A stretch of DNA of 64,000 nt from Gramella sp. MAR_2010_147 (GTDB lineage Bacteria > Bacteroidota > Bacteroidia > Flavobacteriales > Flavobacteriaceae), in the NCBI RefSeq assembly GCF_900105135.1, contig NZ_LT629741.1:2108001-2172000 (forward strand), in the 5' to 3' direction. Below, in pieces: positions 47,109 through 55,575 of this stretch. The translations under genes and the position numbers were made by a program. Under the pieces are notes generated by a model. The model made no database searches. It worked only from the letters and a program-made list of their open reading frames with translations, and was not told the origin of the DNA. The first letter of the stretch is position 1, and each line of letters opens with the position of its first letter.

Positions 47109-47921
47109 ATGTTATTTAACACCTGTATTGTGAAGAGAATATTGTTGCCGCTGCTATTGGCATTATTGAGTATATCCTGTGCCGATGAGAAAAAAGAATC
47201 TGAAAACAAGACCGAAAAGGAACTTAGTTTTTCATCTAAAACCATAGAAAAAAGACTGGAAGCCTGTAATCCTGAAGAAGGCGATTGTACCTTTATAAGT
47301 CTTGTGTTCCCCGTTGCTGAAAATGGAACCGGAGAAGCTGAAAAAATCAATAAAGAAATTGAGAATTTCCTTCTGAACACTATAGATTATCAAGAAGATG
47401 GTGGGGTAGAAAAACCCGAAGAATTAGCAGAGAACTTTATTAAGAACTACCAGGAAACAGCACGGGAGTTTCCTGAATATGAATTGCCTTGGGAAGCCAC
47501 GATCAACGGCAAGGTCGCATATCACACGCCTAATTTAATATCTCTTAAATTCAATACAGATATGTTTACCGGTGGTGCACATGGATATAGAAGCACCCGG
47601 TATTTGAATTTTGATTCCGAAACAGGAAAGATCTTAAAACCCGAAGATTTATTTACTTCAGAATTTATTGATTTTGTAGAAAAAGATTTCAGGAATAAAA
47701 AAGGAATCCCTTTGAATGAAAACATTAATAGCACGGGTCTATTTTTCGAAAACGACAGGTTTCATCTTCCACAAAATATCGGGATTACAAACGAAAAGGT
47801 GATATTACATTACAATGCCTATGAAATTGCACCTTATGCTGCAGGTAATTTTATTCTAACCTATTCAAGAAACAAGATTGAACAGTTCTTTAATTTGAAG
47901 ATAGCAGCACCAAAAGCATAG
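47109..47921 (+). CDS. DUF3298/DUF4163-domain lipoprotein
   Basis: The protein (about 270 residues from the ATG at 47109) begins with a lipoprotein signal (LLALLSISCADEKK). A GTG at 47130 is an alternative start, and a longer GTG start at 47067 is also possible. The DUF4163-like domain (about 45-160) ends near NLISLKFNTDMFTGGAHGY, followed by a DUF3298 domain (about 165-270) with GKILKPEDLF. Proteins of this pair, related to RsiV, are anti-sigma or lysozyme-binding proteins in other bacteria; here it is a plain secreted lipoprotein. Confidence 0.82.
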   Translation: MLFNTCIVKRILLPLLLALLSISCADEKKESENKTEKELSFSSKTIEKRLEACNPEEGDCTFISLVFPVAENGTGEAEKINKEIENFLLNTIDYQEDGGVEKPEELAENFIKNYQETAREFPEYELPWEATINGKVAYHTPNLISLKFNTDMFTGGAHGYRSTRYLNFDSETGKILKPEDLFTSEFIDFVEKDFRNKKGIPLNENINSTGLFFENDRFHLPQNIGITNEKVILHYNAYEIAPYAAGNFILTYSRNKIEQFFNLKIAAPKA

Positions 47922-47979
47922 AAAAGTCAGCTCTTCTTTATTTGAAAATTCCGTTCTTTGCATTTATAAATTTCTGGCT

Positions 47980-48333
47980 ATGAAAAAAATATATCATCTT
48001 TCTACCTGCGATACCTGTAAGAGAATTTTAAAGGAACTCGAAGTGCCAGATTCTTTTATTCTTCAGGATATTAAATCTGAAAAAATTACAGAAGAACAAT
48101 TAGATGAAATGCGTCAACTATCTGGTAGCTATGAATCACTTTTTAGCAAAAGAGCCAGATTGTATAAAGAAAGAGACCTTAAAAATGAAGATCTGGATGA
48201 AGGTAGATTTAAAAATCTCATACTTGAACATTATACTTTCTTAAAAAGACCGGTAATAATTAATAACGACAAGATTTTTATTGGCAATTCCAAGAAAACG
48301 GTAGCTGAAGCTAAAGAATCTATTCATGGATAA
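47980..48333 (+). CDS. ArsC/Spx-family protein
   Basis: The 117-residue thioredoxin-fold protein has CDTCKR near the N-terminus (about residues 10-15), then the family segment LFSKRARLYKERDL and FLKRPVIINNDKIFIGN. The spacing is that of arsenate reductase-like or Spx-like proteins, but arsenate reduction cannot be assumed: related proteins have other roles. Its stop overlaps the start of the downstream EamA permease by eight bases. Confidence 0.85.
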   Translation: MKKIYHLSTCDTCKRILKELEVPDSFILQDIKSEKITEEQLDEMRQLSGSYESLFSKRARLYKERDLKNEDLDEGRFKNLILEHYTFLKRPVIINNDKIFIGNSKKTVAEAKESIHG

Positions 48334-49225
48334 CAGCCGTCTTCTGGCCATTCTGGCTGCATTTGCAGCAAGTGCCATATATGGTGTAAATCATACGATT
48401 GCAAAAGGTCTAATGCCTCTTTATATAGAGCCTTTTGGATTTATTCTGCTAAGAGTAACCGGAGCAGCAATACTTTTCTGGATCATAAGTCTTTTTGCTC
48501 CAAAAGAAAAGATCGATAATTCAGACTGGCCTAGAATTCTAGGTTGCGCTATTTTTGGAATGGTCATTAATATGCTTTTCTTTTTCAAGGGCTTAAGTTT
48601 GTCTACTCCAATTAATTCTTCCGTAATAATTACCCTGTCTCCGGTAATGGTTCTTATTCTTGCGTCTATCCTTATCAAAGAAAAAATTACTCTGCTAAAG
48701 ACTCTTGGAATCATCATTGGAATGGGCGGGGCACTGGTTTTAATTCTTTTTAGTTCAGGAGAGAATTTTAATGCTCCCAATGTTCCCCTGGGAAATATGT
48801 TATTTATAGTGAATGCTTTCTCCTATGGTCTTTACCTGATCTTAGTAAAACCGCTCACTAAAAAATATCACGCAATTACCCTGATGAAATGGTTATTCTT
48901 CATCGCAATCTTCATCAATCTACCGGTTACTTATACTGAATTTGTTGCTGTAGAATGGACCAGCCTGCCTTTGGACGCTGTCTGGAAAATGGGTTTTGTG
49001 GTCTTAGGAACCACCTTTATGACCTATCTGCTGAATATTTATGCGCTTAAACAACTATCTGCTTCTACAATTAGCGCTTTTATTTATCTTCAGCCATTGA
49101 TCGCGATCACCTTTGCAATTTCTGTTGGAGCCGATAAATTGACGTGGATCAAAGGATTAGCCGCTGCTCTTGTATTTATTGGCGTGTATATGGTTAGTGT
49201 AAGAAAAACTAAGATCAAAAATTAA
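48326..49225 (+). CDS. EamA (DMT) family permease
   Basis: The 299-residue inner-membrane protein has ten predicted helices in two EamA halves. The first begins AAFAASAIYGVNHTIAKGLMP and contains LSTPINSSVIITLSPVM. The second starts near LFIVNAFSYGLYLILVKPL and contains ASTISAFIYLQPLIAI. It probably exports a small metabolite; the substrate is unknown. It is coupled to the ArsC-like gene upstream and overlaps the convergent next gene by four bases. Confidence 0.92.
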   Translation: MDNSRLLAILAAFAASAIYGVNHTIAKGLMPLYIEPFGFILLRVTGAAILFWIISLFAPKEKIDNSDWPRILGCAIFGMVINMLFFFKGLSLSTPINSSVIITLSPVMVLILASILIKEKITLLKTLGIIIGMGGALVLILFSSGENFNAPNVPLGNMLFIVNAFSYGLYLILVKPLTKKYHAITLMKWLFFIAIFINLPVTYTEFVAVEWTSLPLDAVWKMGFVVLGTTFMTYLLNIYALKQLSASTISAFIYLQPLIAITFAISVGADKLTWIKGLAAALVFIGVYMVSVRKTKIKN

Positions 49226-49569
49226 GCGGACCTGTAATTTGTAAACAACCAGGTAAGGAACACCGCGATTGCAAAGCCTAGGTAGAAGTTTCTGGCTAAA
49301 ACTCCTTCTTCAACACCCAGGTAAAACGCCAGTCCCACCAAAGCAAACGAGACTATAAGCTCTATCACCCCATGTAGCTTAAACGGAATTAGTTTTATCA
49401 CTCCAAATTCAAAAGATGTAAAAATCGTAAGCAGTAGATGCACTCCAGCCAGAAGATATGCCACCATTGCGGCTAATTCGGGTAAATTAAAAACAGTGGG
49501 TGAAATTACTAAGAATAGCACTACCAGGTAATCGATGATACCGTGGAGGCGGGAATTTATTATTTTCAT
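49222..49569 (-). CDS. SPW-repeat-like small membrane protein
   Basis: The 115-residue protein has four predicted helices in two similar halves. Each half begins with a short (R/K)LHGxI motif, RLHGIIDYLVV (about residues 7-17) and KLHGVIELIV (about 64-73). Function is unknown. The internal duplication is visible. Overlaps the end of the EamA gene by four bases on the opposite strand. Confidence 0.75.
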   Translation of the reverse strand: MKIINSRLHGIIDYLVVLFLVISPTVFNLPELAAMVAYLLAGVHLLLTIFTSFEFGVIKLIPFKLHGVIELIVSFALVGLAFYLGVEEGVLARNFYLGFAIAVFLTWLFTNYRSA

Positions 49570-49758
49570 AATATGCTTTTTAAATGATCCCTAAGTTAAG
49601 TAATGTATATTTAACCACCTTTAATCCAGCTAAATGGCAGCATTTTGCCCTGATTATTCAATGACACCTCCAGAATGGTTTTAGGGAATCACAATAACAA
49701 GCCCACGGTTTTTTTAAGTTCTTATAAAACATCTTACGTTCCTGGTAATTTTACTATG

Positions 49759-50196
49759 TTACCAGGCAGCAAAGCCAACATTCCACGTTGCCGCAGCAAT
49801 TGTAACTAAGACAGCCAATAAACCTACAATTGAAATAACAACGGTAGCAATTGTAGAAGCCGAGTAATTTTTAGCCTGAATTTTATCAATTTGCAAGGTC
49901 TCTAATCCAAACCTATAAAACTTGCCAGAATCTCTTCCAGTCACACCCAATTTTTGTAAACTTTTAAAAGAACCTGAATTTTCCCTTGTGAAACCGTAGT
50001 AATTCTCACCCACAGCTTCTATCCATTTAAAACGAAGCTTTTCTCCAGAATTTGTAGTCACCCGGACTTTTCGATTTGTTTCAGAAGCTTTTTCAAGACT
50101 GATATTGCCCGAATAATAAATACTACAACTTTGGAAAATAATTAATACCGACAAGTACCTTGCATATGCTCTTAGAGTGATTTTAAAACTTCTCAT
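49759..50196 (-). CDS. Hypothetical protein with N-terminal lipobox-like segment and C-terminal helix
   Basis: The 145-residue protein has a signal region ending LIIFQSCSIYYSG, compatible with a lipoprotein cysteine near residue 24. A beta-rich middle (about 40-105) contains the segment KVRVTTNSGEKLRFKWIEA, and a C-terminal hydrophobic helix (about 112-140) ends in tryptophan. I recognise no family. It is a single-gene unit with a 189-base spacer downstream, in which I see no other gene. Confidence 0.6.
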   Translation of the reverse strand: MRSFKITLRAYARYLSVLIIFQSCSIYYSGNISLEKASETNRKVRVTTNSGEKLRFKWIEAVGENYYGFTRENSGSFKSLQKLGVTGRDSGKFYRFGLETLQIDKIQAKNYSASTIATVVISIVGLLAVLVTIAAATWNVGFAAW

Positions 50197-50285
50197 CTTC
50201 CTGAATTTAAGACTTCAAGACAAGTAGGTTTTTAGAATGACAGATTACAAAGTAAATTTACTGATTTTCAGTTATTTAAAATCAA

Positions 50286-50924
50286 TCAGACCTTACGTAT
50301 TATTTTCTGAAGTTGGCTAGACGAAAATAAATTCTCAACTCCTTTCTTGCTTTGAAGATATTTAAGAATTTCGAGATCAGTAATTTGATAAATGTCTTTT
50401 AGACCGCGGATTATAGTTAGCAGATACTGCTCATCGGGTTTATTAATTTCATTTTCCAAAAAGACTTCACTGGTAAAGGTCACTACAGGCTTTCCTTCAA
50501 TTTCACCCAAATACAATAATAAACCATAACGGCCATCGCTCATGCAATTATAAAATCCATTCTTAATCAACTCTTTAAAATCTATTACGATCTCTCCTTC
50601 AAACTTGAGTTCCTGCCTAACCAGATCTATAAACTGACCGGAATTGATTAAATAAGTCCTTCCCAATGTATTCGCAGAAGAATCTTTTTTTGCTTTTAAA
50701 AAACAAATTCCGCCACCATTCCAGGTAGCGGATTTTTTGGCAAAATACATTTCATGATCTATGGTGATGGTTCTGCTGTCCCTGGGTTCAGATTTATCTA
50801 CGCAACCTTTGAAATTTTTTAGGGCACCAGGAGGAGTTCCACCATTAATATAACACATGAAACGCTCCTTTCTAATATTGGAGCCATAACAGGCATACCA
50901 GATCTCTTTAATTGTTTCCTCCAT
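50286..50924 (-). CDS. Gamma-glutamylcyclotransferase-like (AIG2 fold) protein
   Basis: The 212-residue cytoplasmic protein begins WYACYGSNIRKERFMCYINGG, close to the YGSN nucleotide/gamma-glutamyl-binding loop of the GGCT/AIG2 superfamily. The rest contains ATWNGGGICFLKAKKD and GRTYLINSGQF. Some relatives are annotated, probably wrongly, as histone deacetylases. The substrate is unknown. It lies five bases downstream of the thioesterase gene and is probably co-transcribed with it. Confidence 0.75.
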   Translation of the reverse strand: MEETIKEIWYACYGSNIRKERFMCYINGGTPPGALKNFKGCVDKSEPRDSRTITIDHEMYFAKKSATWNGGGICFLKAKKDSSANTLGRTYLINSGQFIDLVRQELKFEGEIVIDFKELIKNGFYNCMSDGRYGLLLYLGEIEGKPVVTFTSEVFLENEINKPDEQYLLTIIRGLKDIYQITDLEILKYLQSKKGVENLFSSSQLQKIIRKV

Positions 50925-50929
50925 AAAAA

Positions 50930-51427
50930 TTATAGATCGTTCAATTCATCCTGAGTAAGATCCTGAGGTCGTTTTCCATATTTACGGGTATCTTCTTTAG
51001 TAAGGATTCTAAAATCTTTTGATTTTGGAGTATTATCCAGCTGCTTAAAAAGTTCATCAGACAGCGTAGTAAGCTTTCTTTTCTCAAGGTCTATCCAGGA
51101 TCCCATCATTTCACAAGTGGCGCAATTCTTACCATTATGGTCATAGATCTTATGGGTAAATTCAAAGTACATCCCATCTTCAGAAAGTCCGCTTAATTCC
51201 AGCGTTACTGTTACCGGTTCCCCAGCAAATATTTCTTTGAAATAATAGATATGCTCGTAGAAGACAATGGGCCCCAGATTATAATGAGAGAGCTGCTTGT
51301 GCCCAAATCCATTTTCCATAAGGAAACCCATACGGGTATGGCTCATAAAATTTATAAATGCTGAATTGGCCAAATGTCTGTTGGCATCCAGATCACTCCA
51401 TCTTATTTCAAATTTTTTGCTATACAT
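50930..51427 (-). CDS. Hotdog-fold acyl-CoA thioesterase
   Basis: The 165-residue protein has a 4-hydroxybenzoyl-CoA thioesterase-type hotdog fold. The motif EIRWSDLDANRHLANSAFINFM (trimmed here as WSDLDANRHLAN) contains the conserved D-x-N-x-H. It hydrolyses acyl-CoA thioesters, but the chain length is not predictable. I start it at the ATG at 51427 (MYSKKFEI), since upstream codons to 51454 give no family match. It is followed directly by the GGCT-like gene. Confidence 0.88.
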   Translation of the reverse strand: MYSKKFEIRWSDLDANRHLANSAFINFMSHTRMGFLMENGFGHKQLSHYNLGPIVFYEHIYYFKEIFAGEPVTVTLELSGLSEDGMYFEFTHKIYDHNGKNCATCEMMGSWIDLEKRKLTTLSDELFKQLDNTPKSKDFRILTKEDTRKYGKRPQDLTQDELNDL

Positions 51428-51510
51428 AATCTTCAATTTATTCAAAACTACCAATAAATATTATGCATGCATAGCTAATTTTACCTAAGTTTATATTAAA
51501 ATTGAAAAGC

Positions 51511-52470
51511 ATGCCAATCATAACTGGAAACTATATTCCGCCAGGGATTTTTAAAAATTCAGATGCTTCCACGATCTTTGCTGCTACTCTACGAAAGGTA
51601 GAAATGCCGGTATATGAGCGGGAGAGAATAGAATTAAGCGATGGTGATTTTATAGATTTAGATTGGAGTAATGCTTCCAGCGAAACCGATAAACTGGTAA
51701 TACTATTGCACGGACTCGCAGGAAATACCAGCCGGCCGTACATGCGCGGAATGGCCCGCACCTTTAACCATCAAAACTGGGATGCTGCTGCTATGAATTT
51801 CAGGGGTTGTAGTGAAGAACTAAACCGTTTTTTCAGAAGTTATCATGCCGGTGCCAGCGACGATCTTGCCGAAGTAATAACTCATATACTCTCCCTAAAG
51901 AAATATTCGAAAATTGCCCTGGTAGGTTTTAGCCTGGGAGCGAATATGCTCATGAAATACATGGGCGAAAACAGGAGCTTACCCAAGGAGATTATTGGCG
52001 GTGTAGGAGTTTCTGTACCCTTTGATCTTGCAGGTTCTCTAGGAGCTATCAATAGAATGAGGAATTTTGTCTATGCAAAACGCTTTGAACTAAACTTAAA
52101 AAAACATCTCTATGCCAGGGCTGAAAAATTTCCAGAGTATATTCAGAAAAATAATATTTCAGCCTGTAGTTCATTAAGGGATATTGATGATCTTTACACC
52201 TCCAAAGCCCATGGATATAAGGATGCATCAGATTATTATAAAAAAACCAGTGCTTTGGGTTTTCTCAAAGGAATTAAGAAACCTGTTCTTATTTTAAACG
52301 CTAAGAATGACAGTTTTCTTTCTCCCCAATGTTATCCTTATGAAATTGCCGAAAATTCAGAATATATTCACCTGGAAGTCCCTTCCTATGGTGGGCACGT
52401 TGGGTTTGTCACCAAATCAAACAACTTTTACCATGAAAAACGAGCCATAGAATTTATTGAATCACTTTAA
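51511..52470 (+). CDS. YheT family alpha/beta hydrolase
   Basis: The 319-residue hydrolase belongs to the UPF0017/YheT family. The oxyanion-hole segment VILLHGLAGN, the nucleophile GFSLGANMLMKY, the aspartate in LNAKNDSFLSP and the histidine in GGHVGF make a complete catalytic triad. The substrate is not established; esterase activity is presumed. I use the ATG at 51511 (MPIITGNY), though a TTG three codons upstream is also possible. Confidence 0.9.
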   Translation: MPIITGNYIPPGIFKNSDASTIFAATLRKVEMPVYERERIELSDGDFIDLDWSNASSETDKLVILLHGLAGNTSRPYMRGMARTFNHQNWDAAAMNFRGCSEELNRFFRSYHAGASDDLAEVITHILSLKKYSKIALVGFSLGANMLMKYMGENRSLPKEIIGGVGVSVPFDLAGSLGAINRMRNFVYAKRFELNLKKHLYARAEKFPEYIQKNNISACSSLRDIDDLYTSKAHGYKDASDYYKKTSALGFLKGIKKPVLILNAKNDSFLSPQCYPYEIAENSEYIHLEVPSYGGHVGFVTKSNNFYHEKRAIEFIESL

Positions 52471-52502
52471 GTTAAGTGTGAGACTATCAAATACGTAATC
52501 AA

Positions 52503-52532
52503 TTGGAGATGCTATAGAATTGATTATCTTTG
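52503..52532 (+). promoter_or_regulatory. Bacteroidota promoter for yicC-gmk-nadD
   Basis: TTG at 52503-52505 and TATCTTTG at 52525-52532 are separated by 19 bases, matching the TTTG-N19-TAnnTTTG consensus. The operon start codon lies 22 bases downstream at 52555. Confidence 0.7.
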
Positions 52533-52554
52533 CGCAAGCTTTTAAAATTCAGGC

Positions 52555-53412
52555 ATGATTCAATCTATGACGGGCTTCGGGAAAAGTCTTACTCAAATTC
52601 CCAATAAAAAAATCACTGTAGAGCTGAAATCTCTAAACAGTAAGAATTTTGACCTGAATGCGCGCATTCCTTCCCAATATCGTGAAAAGGAACTCGATCT
52701 TCGGAATATCATTTCAAATTCACTTGGCCGCGGAAAAGTGGATCTTTCTATATATGTTGAATATACGGGAGAGCAAACCTCTACAAATGTAAATACTGAG
52801 GTTGTAAAGAATTACATGGACCAGTTGAGGGATATCGTAAATGCCAGCGAGGTTGAATTACTGAAAATGGCCGTTAAAATGCCAGATTCTCTTAAAACCG
52901 AAAGAGATGAGATTGATGATGAAGAATTCAACGCAATTGAAACTGCTGTTAAAGATGCGCTAAAAGAGATCAATAACTTCAGAAATGATGAAGGGAAAGC
53001 CCTTGAAAAAGACCTTAAATTAAGAATTACAAATATTCAGGATCTACTGAAAGAAGTCATTAAAATTGATCCGGACAGGGTTGATGCCGTACGTGAAAGA
53101 CTTCGTAAAGGGATCGAGGAGATCAAGGAACAAGCAGATGAAAATCGATTTGAGCAGGAGATCGTTTATTATATCGAGAAATTTGACATTACCGAAGAAA
53201 AAGTAAGACTTGACAATCATCTGGATTACTTTCAAAAAACTTTAAACTCCAAAGATTCCAATGGTAGAAAACTGGCCTTTATTTCTCAGGAGATAGGGCG
53301 TGAAATTAACACCATTGGTAGCAAATCAAATTACGCCCCGATGCAGCAATTAGTGGTGCAAATGAAGGACGAACTGGAAAAAATAAAAGAACAAATTCTA
53401 AACGTACTCTAA
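52555..53412 (+). CDS. yicC: YicC family endoribonuclease-like protein
   Basis: The 285-residue protein starts with the family signature MIQSMTGFGK and has a helical C-terminal half with DIxEE (FDITEEKVRLDNHLDYF) and NTIGSKSNYAPMQQLVVQMKDELEKIKEQ at the end (trimmed motif NTIGSKS). YicC proteins are RNA-processing endonucleases in enterics. It abuts gmk without a gap, a conserved pairing in many bacteria. Confidence 0.93.
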   Translation: MIQSMTGFGKSLTQIPNKKITVELKSLNSKNFDLNARIPSQYREKELDLRNIISNSLGRGKVDLSIYVEYTGEQTSTNVNTEVVKNYMDQLRDIVNASEVELLKMAVKMPDSLKTERDEIDDEEFNAIETAVKDALKEINNFRNDEGKALEKDLKLRITNIQDLLKEVIKIDPDRVDAVRERLRKGIEEIKEQADENRFEQEIVYYIEKFDITEEKVRLDNHLDYFQKTLNSKDSNGRKLAFISQEIGREINTIGSKSNYAPMQQLVVQMKDELEKIKEQILNVL

Positions 53413-54000
53413 ATGAGCGAAGGGAAACTTATCGTATTTTCTGCCCCGTCGGGATCTGGAAAAACCACGATAGTACGTCACTTATTAAAGCACCAGGAAT
53501 TAAAGCTGGATTTTTCAATTTCGGCAACTTCCCGTGAACCCAGAGGAAATGAAACTCATGGCCAGGATTATTATTTCCTTTCCCTGCATGATTTTAAACA
53601 GAAGATCAAAAATGATGAGTTTCTTGAATGGGAAGAGGTATACCGGGACAATTTCTACGGAACTTTAAAAAGTGAAGTAGAACGTATCTGGAAAAAAGGC
53701 AAGCATGTGATCTTTGATATCGATGTGGTTGGGGGCTTAGATATAAAGAATATTTATCCCGAAAGGACCCTGGCGGTTTTTGTAAAGCCACCAAGTATTG
53801 AAGAGTTAAAGATCCGGCTGAAGAAAAGAAAGACGGAAAGTGACGATAAGATTAGCATGAGGGTTGCAAAGGCTTCTATAGAATTAGCAACCGCTCCTCA
53901 GTTTGATTTTATTATTGAAAATAATCATTTAGGCACGGCTTTAAAAGAAGCTTATAATTTGGTTTCAAATTATGTAGGTGCTGAAAAACCGGAAGAATGA
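53413..54000 (+). CDS. gmk: Guanylate kinase
   Basis: The 195-residue kinase converts GMP to GDP. The P-loop is FSAPSGSGKTT (about residues 9-19), and the GMP-binding region contains SATSREPRGNETHGQDYYF. Other conserved parts are EWEEVYRDNFYGT and FDIDVVGG. It follows yicC directly and overlaps nadD by four bases (ATGA), so all three are likely on one message. Confidence 0.96.
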   Translation: MSEGKLIVFSAPSGSGKTTIVRHLLKHQELKLDFSISATSREPRGNETHGQDYYFLSLHDFKQKIKNDEFLEWEEVYRDNFYGTLKSEVERIWKKGKHVIFDIDVVGGLDIKNIYPERTLAVFVKPPSIEELKIRLKKRKTESDDKISMRVAKASIELATAPQFDFIIENNHLGTALKEAYNLVSNYVGAEKPEE

Positions 54001-54581
54001 ATAGAAAGGTAGGTTTGTTCTTTGGAACTTTTAATCCTATTCACACCGGCCATTTGATCATTGCAAATCATATGGCTGAATATTCAGATCTTGAAGAAAT
54101 CTGGCTAGTGGTTACGCCTCATAATCCACTTAAAAAGAAAAGCAGCTTACTTGATAATCATCATCGATTGGAGATGGTGCACAGGGCTTGTGAGAACTAT
54201 GAAAAACTAAAGCCCAGCAATATTGAATTTGACCTTCCACAACCTAATTATACCGTAAAGACACTGGTACACCTTCAGGAAAAATTTCCTACTAATGAGT
54301 TTTGTCTTATTATGGGTGAAGACAACCTCAAAAGTTTTCATAAATGGAAAAATTCTGACGTGATTTTAGAAAACCATGAGATCTATGTGTACCCAAGGAT
54401 TGCTCCTGGTGCAGTATCAGAAGAATACCAGGATCATCCCAGAATCACCAGGGTAAATGCCCCTATTGTTGAAATCTCTTCCACTTTTATAAGAAAATCT
54501 ATTATGGAATTAAAGAATGTACGCCCTCTTCTGGATGAAAAGGTTTGGAATTATATTGATGAAATGAACTTTTATAGATAG
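53997..54581 (+). CDS. nadD: Nicotinate-nucleotide adenylyltransferase
   Basis: The 194-residue enzyme adenylates nicotinate mononucleotide in NAD synthesis. The nucleotidyltransferase motif GLFFGTFNPIHTGHL (about residues 5-19) and the C-terminal ISSTFIRKS motif (about 162-170) are both present, as is the IMGEDNLKSFHKW segment. It is the last gene of the yicC-gmk-nadD unit, and an inverted-repeat structure begins three bases after its stop. Confidence 0.95.
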   Translation: MNRKVGLFFGTFNPIHTGHLIIANHMAEYSDLEEIWLVVTPHNPLKKKSSLLDNHHRLEMVHRACENYEKLKPSNIEFDLPQPNYTVKTLVHLQEKFPTNEFCLIMGEDNLKSFHKWKNSDVILENHEIYVYPRIAPGAVSEEYQDHPRITRVNAPIVEISSTFIRKSIMELKNVRPLLDEKVWNYIDEMNFYR

Positions 54582-54583
54582 GT

Positions 54584-54717
54584 AAAAGACTGTTTAAAAA
54601 CCTATTTTGAATCTTCAATTTAGCTGATTGATCCTACTTTTTTCATTGTGGAACTACAAGCTTTAGAACGTCGACTGCTCTCAGTGTAACATTCTCAAAA
54701 TTTCTAAACAGTCTTTT
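54584..54717 (+). repeat. 13-base inverted repeat enclosing 108 bases after nadD
   Basis: AAAAGACTGTTTA at 54584-54596 is matched exactly by its complement TAAACAGTCTTTT at 54705-54717, followed by two more T and a G. The match extends inward with one mismatch. It may be a terminator with a large loop, a small structured RNA, or the ends of a degenerate miniature element. It lies between convergent genes. Confidence 0.5.
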
Positions 54718-54727
54718 TTGTTTTATA

Positions 54728-55216
54728 TTATCTTTTTGCTTCCATAGGTGGTATTCTTAGCACCTGTCCTGGATAAATTTTATCTGGATCCTGCAACATT
54801 GGTTTGTTGGCTTCAAATATCAATGGATATTGATTAGGATCTCCATAATGTTCTTTTGATATTTTACTTAAAGTATCACCTCTTTCTACAGTATGAAATA
54901 CAGCTTCTGGCTCTGTATTTTCAACATCCATCTTATCATCAACCTGTGAGATCCCTTCAGAGTTTCCAACAACCAAAATAATTTTTTCCCGGTTGGCCTG
55001 GTCCAGAGCTTTTCCTGAAACAACCGCCATGTCATTCTCTATATGAATTTTTAAATTTTCAACTTTTAGATTCAGGTCTTTAATGGTTTCTTCAAGCTTT
55101 CTAGCTGCTTTTTCATTCTCTCTTAGGTCATCATTCGTTCCGGTCTCTTTTGACTTAGGTTTGTCTATTCCAAAAATCTTCTTGCCCGCGTCTTTAATAA
55201 AAGAAAATATACCCAT
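54728..55216 (-). CDS. BON and LysM domain protein
   Basis: The 162-residue protein has an N-terminal region beginning MGIFSFIKDAGKKIFG with no clear signal peptide, a BON domain (about 45-105; VVSGKALDQANREKIILVVGN) and a C-terminal LysM domain (about 108-160; VERGDTLSKISKEHYGD and IYPGQVLRIP). The layout matches YgaU/Kbp-type proteins, in which potassium binding has been shown in E. coli. Here only the architecture is seen. Confidence 0.9.
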   Translation of the reverse strand: MGIFSFIKDAGKKIFGIDKPKSKETGTNDDLRENEKAARKLEETIKDLNLKVENLKIHIENDMAVVSGKALDQANREKIILVVGNSEGISQVDDKMDVENTEPEAVFHTVERGDTLSKISKEHYGDPNQYPLIFEANKPMLQDPDKIYPGQVLRIPPMEAKR

Positions 55217-55575
55217 TTTTATGATTTATAGTTAGTTAACTAAATGTACAAAAGACAATCAAGTCTGGACCTTTTCGCAATCCTAAAGTTTTCCAAAAAA
55301 TTATTTAGAAATTAAAAAGACCGCTTCTTATGAAACGGTCTTTTCAACTAAATAACCAACCAAAAAAACTAAGAGCGTTCTTCTTGAAAAAGATGTACAG
55401 GAAGAACAGGTTTATAACGGTTCAGTTCTTATGAGATTGCATTTAAAGATTCCATAAATTGTTAAAGTTTAAAAACGAGTCTTTTTGAAATATTCTCAAT
55501 AAACAGTAGGATTCAAAGCGAAAAACTTTAAATACTTCGAAATTTGACTATTTTTGGAAAAGAGAATGTAAATAT
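55217..55575. other. 359-base spacer between the LysM gene and gpsA
   Basis: No gene is seen. It contains a terminator-like hairpin (55315-55344), a second GTTCTTCTTG/CAGGAAGAAC stem (55377-55407, one wobble pair), and a possible gpsA -7 box TATTTTTG at 55549-55556. The two hairpins next to each other might mark a small untranslated RNA, but nothing confirms it. Confidence 0.5.
55315..55344. terminator. Terminator-like hairpin
   Basis: AAAAGACCG (55315-55323) pairs with CGGTCTTTT (55336-55344), with three further pairs (TTC/GAA) inside. The A/T flanks allow termination in both directions. Which transcript ends here is unclear, because both flanking genes read away from it. Confidence 0.6.

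Noticed and set aside
47980..48333. Arsenate resistance operon
   Set aside because: The ArsC-like gene has no arsenic pump or ArsR-type neighbour, only a generic DMT permease, and the family also contains non-arsenate proteins.
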